A DNA stretch of 5,751 nt. It comes from Chloroflexota bacterium. GTDB lineage: Bacteria > Chloroflexota > Limnocylindria > Limnocylindrales > CSP1-4. The position numbers and the translations under genes were made by a program. This document shows, piece by piece, positions 1 to 5,740 of the stretch (position 1 is its first letter; the number at the start of each line of letters is the position of its first letter). The DNA is taken from the NCBI GenBank assembly GCA_021786915.1, contig JAJYMP010000447.1:1-5751 (forward strand). Direction: 5' to 3'. Below the pieces are notes generated by a model, which was not told the origin of the DNA, did not search any database, and saw only the letters and a list, made by a program, of their open reading frames with translations.

Positions 1-50
1 CGGCAGCGGGTCGGCGCCGCGGGCCGCCCGAACCGATGGGACAACTGCCG

Positions 51-968
51 TCAGTCCACCTCCCCGAGCCAGGCGTCGATCGCGGCGCGGAAGGCCGTCG
101 GCGCCTCGTACTGCGGCAGGTGGCCCACGTCCGGCACCTCGACAAGCCTGGCTCCCGGGACCGCCGCCGCCAGCGCGCGGTTCCAGACCGCGCCGCACAG
201 CCAATCATGCTCGCCGACGATGACGAGCGTTGGGCACCGGATTTCGGCGAACAGGGGCCGGTAGTCCATCGCCTCGCGCCAGCCGGACCACGCCGCGCCG
301 GGATCCACGTTGATCCGGAGTTCTCGGCGCAGTCGGTCGATGTGCGCTGCCGAGACCGGGTCCTCGGGATGGGCGAAGTAGAAGGGCATGTACGCGCGCA
401 TGGCGGCGACGGACTCCCTCTCGGTCATCCGCGGGGATGCGAGATCGCGTTGCCATCCATCCCAGCCGGCCGAGAACCAGGGGCGGTCACGAATGCGGTC
501 GAGCGCCCTCCGCTGCTCATCCGCGGCGGCGGCGGGATCGACGGATCCCGCGCCTGCGTAGCCGTCCACCACGATGAGGCGTCGCACGCCCTCCGGATGC
601 AGGGCTGCCCAGGCGGGCGCCACAAGGCCGCCCCACGAGTGCCCCATCAGCGTGACTGGCCCGAGGCCGACCTCGCGCCGCCAGGCCTCGAAGAACTCGA
701 CCAGTCGCTCCAGGTCGTAGCCGCCCTCGTCGGATGGGGCGCTCGAGCGGCCATTGCCGGGCGCATTGACGAGATGGCACAGGAACCGGTCGCTGACCGG
801 GGCAATGTCCGCACGAGCAAGGTGCGCGGGCAGCCCGGGCCCGCCCTCCACCCAGACGAGCGGCTCCTCGCCGCTGCCGATGGCCTCCCACTCGACGGTC
901 CGGCCGTCCTCGAGTCGGATCGTGTTCGCGAGCTCAATGTCGAGCAGCGGCAGCGCGGCGATGGTCAT
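51..968 (-). CDS. alpha/beta hydrolase, proline iminopeptidase-like (S33 type)
   Basis: A complete 305-residue protein with the alpha/beta-hydrolase fold, the usual length for single-domain members. Visible motifs: an oxyanion-loop EGGPG at residues 41-45 (HGGPG in most proline iminopeptidases, so Glu replaces His); the nucleophile elbow GHSWGG at 109-114 with Ser111; a variable cap region at about 141-235 rich in Trp and Arg; the acid in GEHDW with Asp255; and the catalytic His283 in DVGH. Ser111-Asp255-His283 is the inferred triad. There is no signal peptide or membrane segment, so it should be cytoplasmic. The ATG at 968 is preceded by a strong Shine-Dalgarno. It lies 107 bases downstream of the S9 peptidase on the same strand with no clear promoter or terminator between, so cotranscription is likely. 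The family includes aminopeptidases, esterases and other hydrolases. Removal of N-terminal proline is the best guess, but the substrate is not fixed by sequence. Confidence 0.9.
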   Translation of the reverse strand: MTIAALPLLDIELANTIRLEDGRTVEWEAIGSGEEPLVWVEGGPGLPAHLARADIAPVSDRFLCHLVNAPGNGRSSAPSDEGGYDLERLVEFFEAWRREVGLGPVTLMGHSWGGLVAPAWAALHPEGVRRLIVVDGYAGAGSVDPAAAADEQRRALDRIRDRPWFSAGWDGWQRDLASPRMTERESVAAMRAYMPFYFAHPEDPVSAAHIDRLRRELRINVDPGAAWSGWREAMDYRPLFAEIRCPTLVIVGEHDWLCGAVWNRALAAAVPGARLVEVPDVGHLPQYEAPTAFRAAIDAWLGEVD

Positions 969-974
969 GGCCAG

Positions 975-983
975 CCCTCCCTT
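975..983 (-). promoter_or_regulatory. Shine-Dalgarno site of the alpha/beta hydrolase
   Basis: On the minus strand the sequence AAGGGAGGG contains GGAGG (976-980), ending 7 bases before the ATG at 968. This is the strongest ribosome binding site in the window. It fixes the start of the hydrolase and fits translation from a polycistronic transcript. Confidence 0.8.
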
Positions 984-1075
984 GGACTGCCGATCGTGAC
1001 CGTCCCGCTAGGACCTGAACAGGGCCGAACGGAGCCGACGACGGGCGGGCCGGAGGCCAGAGGGGCGCGCGAGCC

Positions 1076-2899
1076 TCAGGCGGGCAGGTGCCGCTCGATC
1101 CCCTCGAGTCGCGTCGTGCCCGGCACCGTGCGTGTCAGGAAGTCGAGCACGACCGCGGCCTGGCGCAGCTTCTCGTCGGTGTCGAACGAGGAGTGCCCCG
1201 TCGAATACGTGTAGACCTCGGGCGACGCGCCGCGCTCGCGCATCCGGCCCACGTAGTTCCACACCTGCCGGATGGGGCAGCGCGAGTCGTTCTCGCCGGC
1301 GAGGATCAGCAGCGGGGCGCGCACTGCGTCGACGTACGTGATGGGGTTGCGCTCCCGGAACAGCTCCGGCGCCGTGATGGGGTCGCCGCCGAACAGCGCG
1401 CGGTCGAGTGCCTGGAGCGAGGGCGCCTCGTCCTCGAACGCGGCCACGTAGTCCGCCACCGGGACGCCGGCCACCAGCGAGGTCCACCGGTCGGGGTGCC
1501 TCCCCGCCCCCAGGAGCGTGACGTAGCCGCCCCACGACCAGCCGGCGAGGACCGCCCGCGCCGGGTCTGCCAGACCGCGCGCCACCAGATCGTCGAGCCC
1601 GGCGAGGACGTCCTCGAGCTCGAGGAACCCGACGTTGCCGATCAGCTCGTCTCGCCACGCGGGGCCGAACCCCTCAGAGCCGCGGTAGTTGACCATCGCG
1701 ACCAGGAAGCCCGCGTCGACGTGCGAGAGGATGTCGGGCCCCCAGTGGTCCCGGTCGTACATGTGGGGACCGCCGTGGACACGCATGATCACCGGGTGGG
1801 GACCGTCTCCCGCCGGGCGGACGATGAAGCCGTGCACCTGCTGGTCGTGTTGGTTGGCGAAGAACCAGCTCTCGAAGGCTCGGCCGGCAGGCGCCCGGGG
1901 CCCGTCGGGCTCCAGCAGCGGGTCGTCTTGCCCGATGGCGCGCAGCTGCGCCGGGTGCTCGCCGTTCTGGACGCGGTACCAGACCTCGCCGTCAGGGCGG
2001 ACCGCGGCAGCCGTGATCGAGCCCGGCTCCGACGCGAGCAGCGTCGTCGCACCAGCCCCGATGTCGTGGCGGTGCAGCCGATTCCGGCCCTCGACCAGCT
2101 GGAGCAGCAGCACCGCCGACCCGTCGGGCCACCACCCAGAGATCTCGACATCGCCCGACAGATCGACTGGGAGGTCCGTCACCAGGCCCGATCGGACGTC
2201 CCAGAGCGCAGGCCTCCGCTCGCCGCTCCGTTCGTGGGCGATCGCGACGCGCGGGTCGCCCGCCACCGGCGAGAAGCCGTGGCTGCTGATGCCGACCCCC
2301 TCCCACCGCAGGTCAGCGACCGTCGCCCCGTCCGAGGCGTCGATCACCCGCAGGGCCGTGTGGTGGACGTCGCCGTCCTCGGCGTGCTCGAACACCACCA
2401 TCGACTCGTCGGCCGACAGCGCCGACGAGTCGTCTGCGCCCAGGCCCAGCATCTCGGGGTGCGCGTGGAGGCAGCGCGCGTCGGCGCCCCCCTCCGAGAC
2501 CCAGATCGAGAAGCGCTCGGCCGTGCTGATCGCGGCGACAGTGCGCCGACGCCCGATGGCCAGCCCCTCGTCCCAGCCCTCGGGCACGCCCTCCATCAGC
2601 GGCTCTGGGGCGGCGTCGACTTCGAACGGGGCCACGACCCAGCGCCCGGACTCCGCACCCGTGGCGTCGTGGAACCAGACGATCCCGCTGCCGTCGCGGG
2701 TCGGCCGACCACCCAGCACGCCAACCGGGTCGTGGGTGACCTGCCGCCGACGGCCGGTGCGGCGGTCCCAGGCGAAGAGCTGGTAGGAGCCGCTCTCGGT
2801 GGACGCGATCGCCAGGCGGTCGGGGGCGTCGGGGGACCAGGAGGGGTAGGACAGGATCGGCGCGCGGAAGCGGGCCTCCCAAACGGGCAGGTCAGGCAT
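1076..2899 (-). CDS. S9-family serine peptidase (prolyl oligopeptidase / acylaminoacyl peptidase type)
   Basis: A complete 607-residue protein with two domains. Residues 1 to about 340 are a beta-propeller-like region with repeated Trp/Asp-Gly blade motifs (WSPD near 21, WWPDG near 256, RPDGEVWY near 301). Residues about 341-590 are an alpha/beta-hydrolase peptidase domain. Motifs in order: HGGPH (375-379), the oxyanion segment NYRGSEGFG (404-412), the nucleophile motif GWSWGG (453-458) with Ser455, Asp538 in GENDSRCP, and His569 in STGHSSF. Ser455-Asp538-His569 is the inferred triad. The domain order and motifs match family S9, whose propeller restricts access to peptides; it probably cleaves short peptides in the cytoplasm, as no signal peptide is seen. 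The ATG at 2899 lacks a clear Shine-Dalgarno, but the protein begins in-frame just before the propeller and the next internal Met is at residue 102. It has its own promoter in the 59-base gap after the NUDIX gene. Cleavage specificity (post-proline versus acylaminoacyl) is not decided. Confidence 0.93.
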   Translation of the reverse strand: MPDLPVWEARFRAPILSYPSWSPDAPDRLAIASTESGSYQLFAWDRRTGRRRQVTHDPVGVLGGRPTRDGSGIVWFHDATGAESGRWVVAPFEVDAAPEPLMEGVPEGWDEGLAIGRRRTVAAISTAERFSIWVSEGGADARCLHAHPEMLGLGADDSSALSADESMVVFEHAEDGDVHHTALRVIDASDGATVADLRWEGVGISSHGFSPVAGDPRVAIAHERSGERRPALWDVRSGLVTDLPVDLSGDVEISGWWPDGSAVLLLQLVEGRNRLHRHDIGAGATTLLASEPGSITAAAVRPDGEVWYRVQNGEHPAQLRAIGQDDPLLEPDGPRAPAGRAFESWFFANQHDQQVHGFIVRPAGDGPHPVIMRVHGGPHMYDRDHWGPDILSHVDAGFLVAMVNYRGSEGFGPAWRDELIGNVGFLELEDVLAGLDDLVARGLADPARAVLAGWSWGGYVTLLGAGRHPDRWTSLVAGVPVADYVAAFEDEAPSLQALDRALFGGDPITAPELFRERNPITYVDAVRAPLLILAGENDSRCPIRQVWNYVGRMRERGASPEVYTYSTGHSSFDTDEKLRQAAVVLDFLTRTVPGTTRLEGIERHLPA

Positions 2900-2916
2900 T
2901 GCGCGCAGGGTAACCG

Positions 2917-2929
2917 ACGTGACTCACGT
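2917..2929. promoter_or_regulatory. perfect 13-base palindrome, possible operator of the S9 peptidase gene
   Basis: ACGTGA and TCACGT are exact reverse complements around a single central C. The dyad lies just downstream of the predicted promoter and covers the predicted start point (near 2927) and the first bases of the leader, where a bound repressor would block transcription. The core resembles the short GTGA-TCAC dyads used by several regulator families, but I cannot name the factor. It is too short, and lacks a U-tract, to be a terminator. Confidence 0.45.
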
Positions 2930-2933
2930 GGTG

Positions 2934-2962
2934 CTTATCTGGTCTGCAGCGTTGTGCGTCAA
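2934..2962 (-). promoter_or_regulatory. sigma70-type promoter of the S9 peptidase gene
   Basis: On the minus strand a -35 box TTGACG (2957-2962, 5 of 6 to consensus) is separated by exactly 17 bases from a -10 box GATAAG (2934-2939, 4 of 6). The predicted start point is near 2927, giving a leader of about 28 bases before the ATG at 2899. The -35 box overlaps the TGA stop codon of the upstream NUDIX gene (2959-2961). The site suggests the peptidase and the hydrolase after it can be expressed independently of the NUDIX gene. Confidence 0.6.
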
Positions 2963-3447
2963 TCCGGCGATCCGGCGAGCGCGAGGCCCACCGCCCAGCG
3001 CGCGCTCGGCGTGAGCGGCAGCCGTGCCAGTTCGTCGAGCGGGATCCAGCGGGCGAGGTCGGACGAGCCGTCCGTCTCGTCGCGAAGTTCGCCGCCCTTG
3101 AGCGTGGCCCGGTAGAGGATGCCGATCGCCTGGATACGGTGGCCCGTCAGCGTCTCGCCGGGCTCCAGCACGGCCGAGCGCAGGCCCAGCAGCTCGCCCA
3201 GGGCAACCTCGAGCCCGGTCTCCTCCCGGACCTCGCGGATGGCCGCTCGCTGCGGATCCTCGCCGAAGCGGAGCCCGCCACCCGGGAGCGTCCAGTGGCC
3301 GCCGCCGGGGAGCCCGTTCGCAACGCGGCACAGCAGCACGTGGCCGTCGTGCTCGCACCAGGTGTAGGCAGCGGGCCGCACGCGCTGAACGACCCCGTCG
3401 GGGCCGATGAATCGCCGCATCCCGCTGGGCAGGCTGGGGTCGGTCAT
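2959..3447 (-). CDS. NUDIX hydrolase
   Basis: A complete 162-residue NUDIX protein, typical in length. The NUDIX box is a perfect match to G-x5-E-x7-REUxEExGU: Gly57, Glu63, Arg71-Glu72, Glu75-Glu76, Gly78, Leu79, where the glutamates bind the catalytic Mg2+ or Mn2+. It is preceded by the usual WTLPGGG strand-turn (52-58). These enzymes cleave a nucleoside diphosphate linked to another group (for example ADP-ribose, NADH, or oxidised or non-canonical NTPs). Nothing in the sequence decides the substrate; general similarity is to small actinobacterial-type NUDIX proteins often labelled ADP-ribose pyrophosphatase or MutT-like. It should be cytoplasmic. The ATG at 3447 has no clear Shine-Dalgarno, but no in-frame start is found just upstream. 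The gene lies 88 bases after the dehydrogenase and 59 bases before the S9 peptidase on the same strand. No functional link to either is evident. Confidence 0.93.
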   Translation of the reverse strand: MTDPSLPSGMRRFIGPDGVVQRVRPAAYTWCEHDGHVLLCRVANGLPGGGHWTLPGGGLRFGEDPQRAAIREVREETGLEVALGELLGLRSAVLEPGETLTGHRIQAIGILYRATLKGGELRDETDGSSDLARWIPLDELARLPLTPSARWAVGLALAGSPD

Positions 3448-3508
3448 GCGGCCATCGTTGCACGTCCCGGCAAGTCGGCGGGCGTCGACGGCACGCGAGG
3501 GAGTCTGA

Positions 3509-3535
3509 CTGGGCCGCGGGGTCGGCAGGGCCCAG
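3509..3535 (-). terminator. hairpin after the dehydrogenase gene, possible weak terminator
   Basis: An exact 7-base inverted repeat, CTGGGCC / GGCCCAG, with a 13-base loop begins directly after the TAG stop of the dehydrogenase (3536-3538). All but two of the stem pairs are G-C. No T-rich tract follows on the minus strand, so it is not a canonical intrinsic terminator. Such U-less hairpins are common after genes in high-GC bacteria and may attenuate or stabilise transcripts. Confidence 0.3.
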
Positions 3536-4567
3536 CTACGCGGTGACCTCGGCCAGCCTCACCGGCCGGTTCTCACGCCACGATCGCGTGCACGCGACCG
3601 CCAGCCGCAGCGTCTCGAGCGCGTCCTCCGGGCCGGGGAGCGGTGTCCGCCCGGCCGCGAGGTCCGCGAAGAACGCCTGGAGCTCGCGCTGGTAGGCGGT
3701 GTCGAAACGGTCGAAGAAGTCGGCGTAGAGGTCGTGCTGGAGGTTGACGCCGCTGGTGACGGTCGCCGGCGTCTTGCGGTCGGCGTCGATCGTGACCTTG
3801 TTCTTCGAGCCGCACACCTCGGCCCGGATGTCGTAGCCCCAGCTCGAGTGGCGCGCGGTCTCGATCACGCCCATGGCCCCGTTGCGGAACCGGAGCATGA
3901 TCGCGGCGGTGTCCCAGTCGTTCGCCTGCGTGAAGCGGTCGTCGAACAGCGTGGCCGCCCATGCGTGGACCTCGTCGACCTCGCCCACCAGGAAGCGCGC
4001 GAGGTCGAGGTCGTGGACCGACATGTCCAGGAACGAGCCCCCGGCGTGGAGCAGGAACTCCAGCGGCGGCGGGTTGACGTCCCTCGAATAGGCGTGGAAC
4101 TGCTCGATCCGCCCCAGCTCGCCGGCGTCGATCAGCTCCTTCGCCCGGGCGTAGCCGGGGTCGTAGCGGCGCATGAACCCCACCGCGATCGGGATCCCCG
4201 TCTCGCGCCACAGGTCGACGATCCGCTGCGTGTCCGCCAGCTCCTGCGCTATCGGCTTCTCGGTCCAGACCGCCTTGCCGGCCCGCAGCGCCTCCTCGAT
4301 GAGCGGGGCGTGGGTCGAGGTGGGCGTGACGATGACCACCGCCTCGACGTCGGCGTCGTGGATCGCCTCGACAGGCTCCAGCGTCCAGCGCCGGGCGTGC
4401 GCGACCTCCATGCCGCGCCGGGCCGAGGTCTCGACGGGGTCGGCCACCACGACCACGTCCGCGTTGTCGATCCCGGCCAGCGTGCGCATGTGCGTCTGCG
4501 CCATCCGCCCGGCGCCGAGCACGGCCACGCCGATCCGCTTGGGGTCCTTGAGCGCGAAGCCGCCCAT
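3536..4567 (-). CDS. iolG: Gfo/Idh/MocA-family oxidoreductase, inositol 2-dehydrogenase-like
   Basis: A 343-residue protein, the usual family length. An N-terminal Rossmann domain binds NAD(P) through GAGRMA (18-23). The EKP motif (103-105) gives catalytic Lys104. The C-terminal alpha/beta domain carries DMSVHD with Asp181 and His185, the D-x3-H arrangement that with the Lys forms the inositol dehydrogenase triad. GFMRRYDPGY (130-139) and SRDVNPPPLE (161-170) are typical of inositol 2-dehydrogenases, which oxidise myo-inositol to scyllo-inosose in the cytoplasm. Related family members oxidise other polyols or sugars, so the exact substrate is inferred and the symbol is provisional. The ATG at 4567 is chosen because GGGAG (4575-4579) ends 7 bases before it and the Rossmann strand begins shortly after. 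The minus-strand frame stays open to 5569, but that upstream part is antisense to the kinase gene and lacks family sequence. It is divergent from a sugar kinase, with a LacI-type operator at its promoter. No other iol genes lie in the window. Confidence 0.9.
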   Translation of the reverse strand: MGGFALKDPKRIGVAVLGAGRMAQTHMRTLAGIDNADVVVVADPVETSARRGMEVAHARRWTLEPVEAIHDADVEAVVIVTPTSTHAPLIEEALRAGKAVWTEKPIAQELADTQRIVDLWRETGIPIAVGFMRRYDPGYARAKELIDAGELGRIEQFHAYSRDVNPPPLEFLLHAGGSFLDMSVHDLDLARFLVGEVDEVHAWAATLFDDRFTQANDWDTAAIMLRFRNGAMGVIETARHSSWGYDIRAEVCGSKNKVTIDADRKTPATVTSGVNLQHDLYADFFDRFDTAYQRELQAFFADLAAGRTPLPGPEDALETLRLAVACTRSWRENRPVRLAEVTA

Positions 4568-4574
4568 CTGCTCA

Positions 4575-4579
4575 CTCCC
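4575..4579 (-). promoter_or_regulatory. Shine-Dalgarno site deciding the dehydrogenase start
   Basis: GGGAG on the minus strand sits 7 bases before the ATG at 4567. It picks this ATG as the true start within an open frame that extends about 1 kb further upstream. Confidence 0.7.
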
Positions 4580-4608
4580 GTCGTGGTGTCGCCAAGCGCC
4601 GTGCCAGC

Positions 4609-4622
4609 GGCAATCGATTACA
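4609..4622 (-). promoter_or_regulatory. LacI-family-type operator at the dehydrogenase promoter
   Basis: On the minus strand the 14-mer TGTAATCGATTGCC matches 9 of the 10 fixed positions of the general LacI/GalR operator pattern TGnAAnCGnTTnCA, with the perfect 8-base palindrome AATCGATT (4612-4619) and central CG. It covers the predicted transcription start (near 4620), the classic position for repression by a LacI-family sugar-responsive regulator. No such regulator gene is in the window. Confidence 0.6.
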
Positions 4623-4626
4623 CGAG

Positions 4627-4656
4627 ATTGTAGCCAGCCCTGGGGCGGCGCGTCAG
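4627..4656 (-). promoter_or_regulatory. sigma70-type promoter of the dehydrogenase gene
   Basis: Minus strand: -10 box TACAAT (4627-4632, 5 of 6) and -35 box CTGACG (4651-4656, 4 of 6), separated by 18 bases. The predicted start is near 4620, giving a leader of about 53 bases before the ATG at 4567. The AT-rich -10 and the operator next to it stand out from very GC-rich surroundings. Confidence 0.6.
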
Positions 4657-4698
4657 GGCACGGGCACCGGCGCCGGCCCGGGTCGGCACCATGCCGGA

Positions 4699-4707
4699 TG
4701 CCATAAT
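4699..4707 (+). promoter_or_regulatory. extended -10 promoter of the sugar kinase transcript
   Basis: TGC followed by CATAAT (4702-4707, 5 of 6 to TATAAT) forms an extended -10 element, TGn-CATAAT, a class that can work without a -35 box. No convincing -35 is seen at the right distance. The predicted start, 7 bases after the -10, is 4714, which is the G of a GTG codon. This is the only promoter-like element I find before the kinase gene. Confidence 0.5.
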
Positions 4708-4713
4708 GGCCGG

Positions 4714-4767
4714 GTGAGCACCGACCGACCCGCCGCGCCCTCGGGCGCGCCCGCCTCCCGGCTGTGA
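4714..4767 (+). CDS. possible leaderless 17-residue upstream ORF (MSTDRPAAPSGAPASRL)
   Basis: A GTG codon at the predicted transcription start opens a 17-codon frame ending in TGA at 4765-4767, 7 bases before the GTG of the sugar kinase. Leaderless translation from a 5'-terminal GTG is common in Actinomycetota and other high-GC bacteria. If used, the mini-ORF could deliver ribosomes to the kinase start, which has only a weak Shine-Dalgarno, by termination and reinitiation. The peptide is rich in Pro, Ala and Ser, with no run of one amino acid that would suggest an attenuator. It may also be the true kinase N-terminus separated by a frameshift, or chance: a frame this short is weak evidence for a gene. 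Confidence 0.25.
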   Translation: MSTDRPAAPSGAPASRL

Positions 4768-4774
4768 GCCTGGC

Positions 4775-5698
4775 GTGATCGTCGTTGCGGGGGACGCCCT
4801 GGTCGACCTCATCGTCCGGGCCGACGGGTCCATCACCGCCGTCCCCGGCGGCGGCCCGTACAACAGCGCGCGGGCCATCGGCCGGCTCGGAATGCCCGTG
4901 TCGTGGATCGGCGGGCTGTCGTCGGACCGGTTCGGGCGCGATCTGGAGGCGGGGCTCGCGGGCGCGGGCGTGGACCTGTCCATGGCCCAGCGCACGGAGC
5001 TCCCGACAACGCTGGCCCTGGCCGAGATCGGCGTGGACGGCGCCGCGTCCTATCGCTTCTACACCGACGCCACGTCGGCGCCGTCGGTCCATCCGGAACC
5101 GCTCGCCGCTGGCCTGCCGGCGGACACCGAGGCGGTGCTGACCGGCACGCTGGGCTTCGTGCTCGAGCCGATGGCGACGACGCTGGAGGGGCTGGTCGCC
5201 GCCCTGCCGCCCGACCTGCCGCTGATGGTCGACCCGAACTGCCGGCCCTCGATCACGCGCGACCCTGACGCCTTCCGCGCCCGGCTCACGCGGGTGCTGG
5301 CTCGCACGGACGTCGTGAAGGTCAGCACCGAGGACCTCGCGTTCCTGCTGCCCGGCGCCTCGGTGAACGCGGCCATCGCGTGGGTCCAGGCGGTCGGGCC
5401 GCGCGTCGTGCTCGTCACCGACGGCGCGGCACCCGTGCGCGTGCTGGTCGACGGGGTCGAGCACGCCGTCGCCGCACCGCAGGTCGAGGTGGTCGACACG
5501 ATCGGGGCGGGGGACACGTTCGGCGGGGCGTTCCTCGCGTGCCTCGTCCAGGGTGGCGGCGGGCGGCACTCCGCCGGCGACCCCGACGCGGTGCTGCGCG
5601 CCGCCCGGTTCGCGGTCCGCGCCTCCGCGTTCGTCTGCGAGCGGGCGGGCGCCAACCCGCCAACCCTCGCCGAGCTGGGCGGCTGGCCCGCGCGCTGA
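4775..5698 (+). CDS. PfkB-family carbohydrate kinase, fructokinase-like
   Basis: A complete 307-residue ribokinase/PfkB-family kinase, normal in length. The N-terminal strand MIVVAGDALVDL (1-12) is followed by the sugar-binding GGGPYNSARAIGRLG (25-39) and DRFGRDL (51-57). YRFYTDATSAPS (93-104) and DPNCRP (153-158) resemble bacterial fructokinases. KVSTEDLAFL (182-191) is present, and the C-terminal signature DTIGAGDTFGGAFL (241-254) holds the anion hole GAGD with catalytic base Asp247. The reaction is ATP-dependent phosphorylation of a sugar hydroxyl, with fructose the likeliest substrate; 2-keto-3-deoxygluconate or another ketose is possible. It is cytoplasmic. The GTG start at 4775 is the only in-frame start after a stop at 4715-4717 and gives the standard N-terminus. 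Its Shine-Dalgarno is weak (GTGAG, 4764-4768). The gene is divergent from the inositol dehydrogenase-like gene, suggesting a shared catabolic theme. It is not the longer, often fused IolC-type kinase by its motifs. Confidence 0.92.
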   Translation: MIVVAGDALVDLIVRADGSITAVPGGGPYNSARAIGRLGMPVSWIGGLSSDRFGRDLEAGLAGAGVDLSMAQRTELPTTLALAEIGVDGAASYRFYTDATSAPSVHPEPLAAGLPADTEAVLTGTLGFVLEPMATTLEGLVAALPPDLPLMVDPNCRPSITRDPDAFRARLTRVLARTDVVKVSTEDLAFLLPGASVNAAIAWVQAVGPRVVLVTDGAAPVRVLVDGVEHAVAAPQVEVVDTIGAGDTFGGAFLACLVQGGGGRHSAGDPDAVLRAARFAVRASAFVCERAGANPPTLAELGGWPAR

Positions 5699-5700
5699 GC

Positions 5701-5740
5701 CGGCACGCCCCGCGACGGCACGCCCCGCGACGCGCCCCGA
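5701..5740. repeat. 15-base tandem duplication downstream of the kinase
   Basis: The unit CGGCACGCCCCGCGA occurs twice without interruption (5701-5715 and 5716-5730), followed by a shortened third copy to about 5740. It begins three bases after the kinase stop codon. It looks like a slippage duplication in GC-rich non-coding DNA, and I see no hairpin or known site in it. Confidence 0.8.

Noticed and set aside
1..50. Possible terminator after the alpha/beta hydrolase (CGGCAG with CTGCCG, and a 4-base CGGG/CCCG stem)
   Set aside because: The outer arms are separated by a 38-base loop, the inner stem is only 4 bases and there is no T-tract. The window edge prevents a fuller view.
969..1075. A promoter or terminator between the S9 peptidase and the hydrolase
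   Set aside because: I found no -35/-10 pair with acceptable spacing and no stem longer than 4 bases; only the Shine-Dalgarno is supported.
36..1214. A 392-codon open frame on the plus strand
   Set aside because: It is antisense to the alpha/beta hydrolase, which has a full catalytic triad and a strong ribosome binding site. The plus-strand translation matches nothing I recognise.
1088..3115. A 675-codon open frame on the plus strand
   Set aside because: It lies antisense to the S9 peptidase, has Arg/Pro/Val-rich low-information translation with no family motif, and arises from G/C-biased third positions of the real gene.
3734..4633. A 299-codon plus-strand frame across the dehydrogenase
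   Set aside because: It is a shadow of the dehydrogenase gene, with no motif and no ribosome binding site.
4568..5569. N-terminal extension of the dehydrogenase frame, giving a 677-residue protein
   Set aside because: The extension is Arg/Gly/His-rich, runs antisense to the kinase gene and crosses the intergenic promoters. The ATG at 4567 has a Shine-Dalgarno and begins right before the Rossmann fold.
4775..5698. Assigning the kinase as IolC (5-dehydro-2-deoxygluconokinase)
   Set aside because: The neighbour is inositol dehydrogenase-like, but the kinase motifs (GGGPYN, YRFYTD, DPNCRP) fit fructokinase-like PfkB enzymes better and no other iol genes are present.
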